A stretch of DNA of 6,690 bases from Chloroflexota bacterium (GTDB lineage: Bacteria; Chloroflexota; Ktedonobacteria; Ktedonobacterales; Ktedonobacteraceae): contig JAJZEJ010000208.1 in assembly GCA_021828635.1 (NCBI GenBank), positions 1 to 6,690 of the forward strand, written 5' to 3'. Both the position numbers and the translations under genes were made by a program. Position 1 is the first letter of the stretch. Every line of letters starts with the position of its first letter. Of the stretch, positions 5,123 through 6,690 are shown piece after piece. The notes beneath the pieces were generated by a model. The model had not been told where the DNA came from, searched no databases, and was given only the letters and a program-made list of their open reading frames with translations.

Positions 5123-6690
5123 ATGAGTAACGATAGCAATATAATGAACCCTGTATCCACGATGCTGGGCCGTTACCGACTGCTGCGTAGCGTCGGGCAA
5201 GGTGGTATGGGCGATGTCTGGCTGGCGGAAGACGCACGCTTACGCCGCCAGGTCGCTATCAAAACCTTGCCTTTACATAATCAGAACGACAGGGAATACG
5301 CACAACGTTTTGAGCGCGAGGCCCAGGCAGCAGCCGCGCTTAACCATCCACATATTTTGCCCATCCATGACTACGGCGTGCAGACGCTTTCTAACGGACA
5401 GATCATCACCTACATCGTTATGCCCTATATCTCCGATGGTTCGCTCTCCAACCGTATCAGCACTTACACTGCGCAACGAACTAGTATGCCGCTAACCGAG
5501 GCACTCACCTATTTAACACAAGCCGCCGAAGCCATCGACTACGCACATAGCCAGAACATCATTCATCGTGACATCAAACCCGGCAACATGCTCTTGACCG
5601 CCGATAACTGGCTTCTGCTGGCTGACTTTGGTATTGCACGCATCCTCACCACGAACGAGCAACTCACCAAAACCGGCGTCGGCATCGGCACGCCCGACTA
5701 TATGGCCCCGGAGCAGGCACAAGGCAAGGCAGAAATGGCTAGCGATAACTATAGTCTGGCCGTGATTGCCTATCAATTGCTGGTTGGCAGACTACCATTC
5801 AAAGGTGAAAGCGGCTTCGCAACGACCATCCAACACATGACGATGCCACCGCCGCCGCCACGCCAGATCAATCCGATGCTCTCTCTGGCTTGCGAACAGG
5901 TATTATTGCAAGGACTCGCCAAAGTTCCGGCGCAACGTCCAGCCTCAGCGCGTGCCTTTGTCGCGGCACTGCACCAAGCCGCAGCAAACGCTCCTTATGA
6001 ACTAACACTACTTCCTGCGCACCCAATGAACACTGAGGGTTTCTCATCCAAGTCAGCAAGTGATGCACCTGCTACCATGCCAGATGCCCCCGCCACTACA
6101 TTGTCATCGACGAATACAGCACGAGCAGGATTGACACGTCGTCAGCTTATCACAGGCAGTAGCGCCGCGCTGGTAATCGTGGTCGCGGGTGCAGGGCTGG
6201 GAGCCTGGGCGCTAACAAGACATACCAACAATACATCACCCCACAATCAATCACAACATTCCGGTGTTACACAACATAATCCCGATGCCCCCGTCTTAAC
6301 ACTACTTGGTCACAACCATCCGATCTCCTCGCTGATCTGGTCGCCGACGGTTTCTATACTAGCCTCGGCTGGCGCTGATGGCGATGGACAGGTTTTTCTA
6401 TGGGATGTACCAACGCTTTATCAGCAATCATCAGCTTCGCCACATTATAAAGCACGGCAACAGTTCTCTGGAGCGGCGAACAGTATGCTGCTGGCCTGGT
6501 CCCACGATGGCAGCAAATTGGCTATAGGAAATACAAGTGGCACATCGAATCTAACTAACCTGGCATCTACTACGAGCCTTAGTGTTTATAGTGGCGACCT
6601 GAGTGGCTATGCACCTGGCTATAATGCGAATTTTGTCATTAGCAACAGCACTGGGCTTAACGCATTGGGCTGGACGACCGATGGCTATCT
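5123..6690 (+). CDS. Membrane Ser/Thr protein kinase with C-terminal WD40-like repeats (3' partial)
   Basis: The frame stays open from ATG 5123 to the right edge (522 codons), so the C-terminus is missing. A PknB-type kinase domain fills about residues 14-280: Gly-rich loop GQGGMG (25-30), ATP lysine in VAIK (Lys47), catalytic HRDIKPGN (Asp150, Asn155), DFG (168-170) and APE (195-197), with TKTGVGIGTPDY as activation segment. All key residues are intact and it is an RD kinase. A Pro/Ala/Thr/Ser-rich linker (about 285-338) leads to TRRQLITGSS (338-347) and one hydrophobic segment (about 347-364), then an Asn/Gln/His-rich spacer. From about 390 WD40-like repeats begin; the first ends in FLWD (Trp427-Asp428), the second is recognisable by LLAWSHDGSKLAI. 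The likely topology is kinase inside, propeller outside, acting as a signalling receptor. ATG 5123 is chosen for the GAGAAAAG just upstream; Met14 (5162) is an alternative. Confidence 0.92.
   Translation, partial: MSNDSNIMNPVSTMLGRYRLLRSVGQGGMGDVWLAEDARLRRQVAIKTLPLHNQNDREYAQRFEREAQAAAALNHPHILPIHDYGVQTLSNGQIITYIVMPYISDGSLSNRISTYTAQRTSMPLTEALTYLTQAAEAIDYAHSQNIIHRDIKPGNMLLTADNWLLLADFGIARILTTNEQLTKTGVGIGTPDYMAPEQAQGKAEMASDNYSLAVIAYQLLVGRLPFKGESGFATTIQHMTMPPPPPRQINPMLSLACEQVLLQGLAKVPAQRPASARAFVAALHQAAANAPYELTLLPAHPMNTEGFSSKSASDAPATMPDAPATTLSSTNTARAGLTRRQLITGSSAALVIVVAGAGLGAWALTRHTNNTSPHNQSQHSGVTQHNPDAPVLTLLGHNHPISSLIWSPTVSILASAGADGDGQVFLWDVPTLYQQSSASPHYKARQQFSGAANSMLLAWSHDGSKLAIGNTSGTSNLTNLASTTSLSVYSGDLSGYAPGYNANFVISNSTGLNALGWTTDGY

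Noticed and set aside
5202..5495. 97-codon + strand frame inside the kinase gene
   Set aside because: It is another frame of the kinase coding region, which shows every conserved kinase motif.

Overview
The window looks like a piece of a Ktedonobacteria-type (Chloroflexota) chromosome, but this is an inference from gene style and not a proof. The main clue is the large Ser/Thr kinase at the right edge: it joins a cytoplasmic kinase domain through an Arg-Arg plus hydrophobic segment to WD40-like repeats. A secreted EXORDIUM-like protein at the left edge fits too. Base composition is balanced, and no tRNA, rRNA, CRISPR array, transposase or phage gene is visible.

Layout, left to right: (1) the 3' end of a Cys-containing, probably secreted protein with an HExxE motif, closed by a strong intrinsic terminator. 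(2) A convergent, unrecognised 159-residue single-pass membrane protein with six cysteines. (3) A 262-bp divergent intergenic region holding several inverted repeats. One is a 23-bp CsoR-like operator on top of the predicted promoter of (4), an ArsP/YraQ-type (DUF318) permease ending in a 33-residue Met/His/Asp-rich tail. (5) A pentapeptide-repeat protein whose stop codon overlaps the permease stop tail to tail. (6) A GNAT acetyltransferase on the same strand, 78 bp (or slightly more) upstream of it. (7) A divergent aminoglycoside-phosphotransferase-fold kinase. (8) The 5' part of the membrane Ser/Thr kinase with WD40-like repeats, which runs off the right edge.

The most coherent functional unit is the permease. 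A GC-tract dyad of the kind bound by CsoR/CstR-family regulators overlaps its -10 box, and the protein carries Met/His-rich soluble segments. Together these suggest a metal-inducible, perhaps copper-inducible, transporter. No CsoR-family gene lies in the window, so the regulator would act from elsewhere. The pentapeptide, GNAT and APH-fold genes form a loose group of families that each include drug-resistance members, but nothing in the sequence proves such a role here. The kinase probably senses something outside the cell through its propeller domain.
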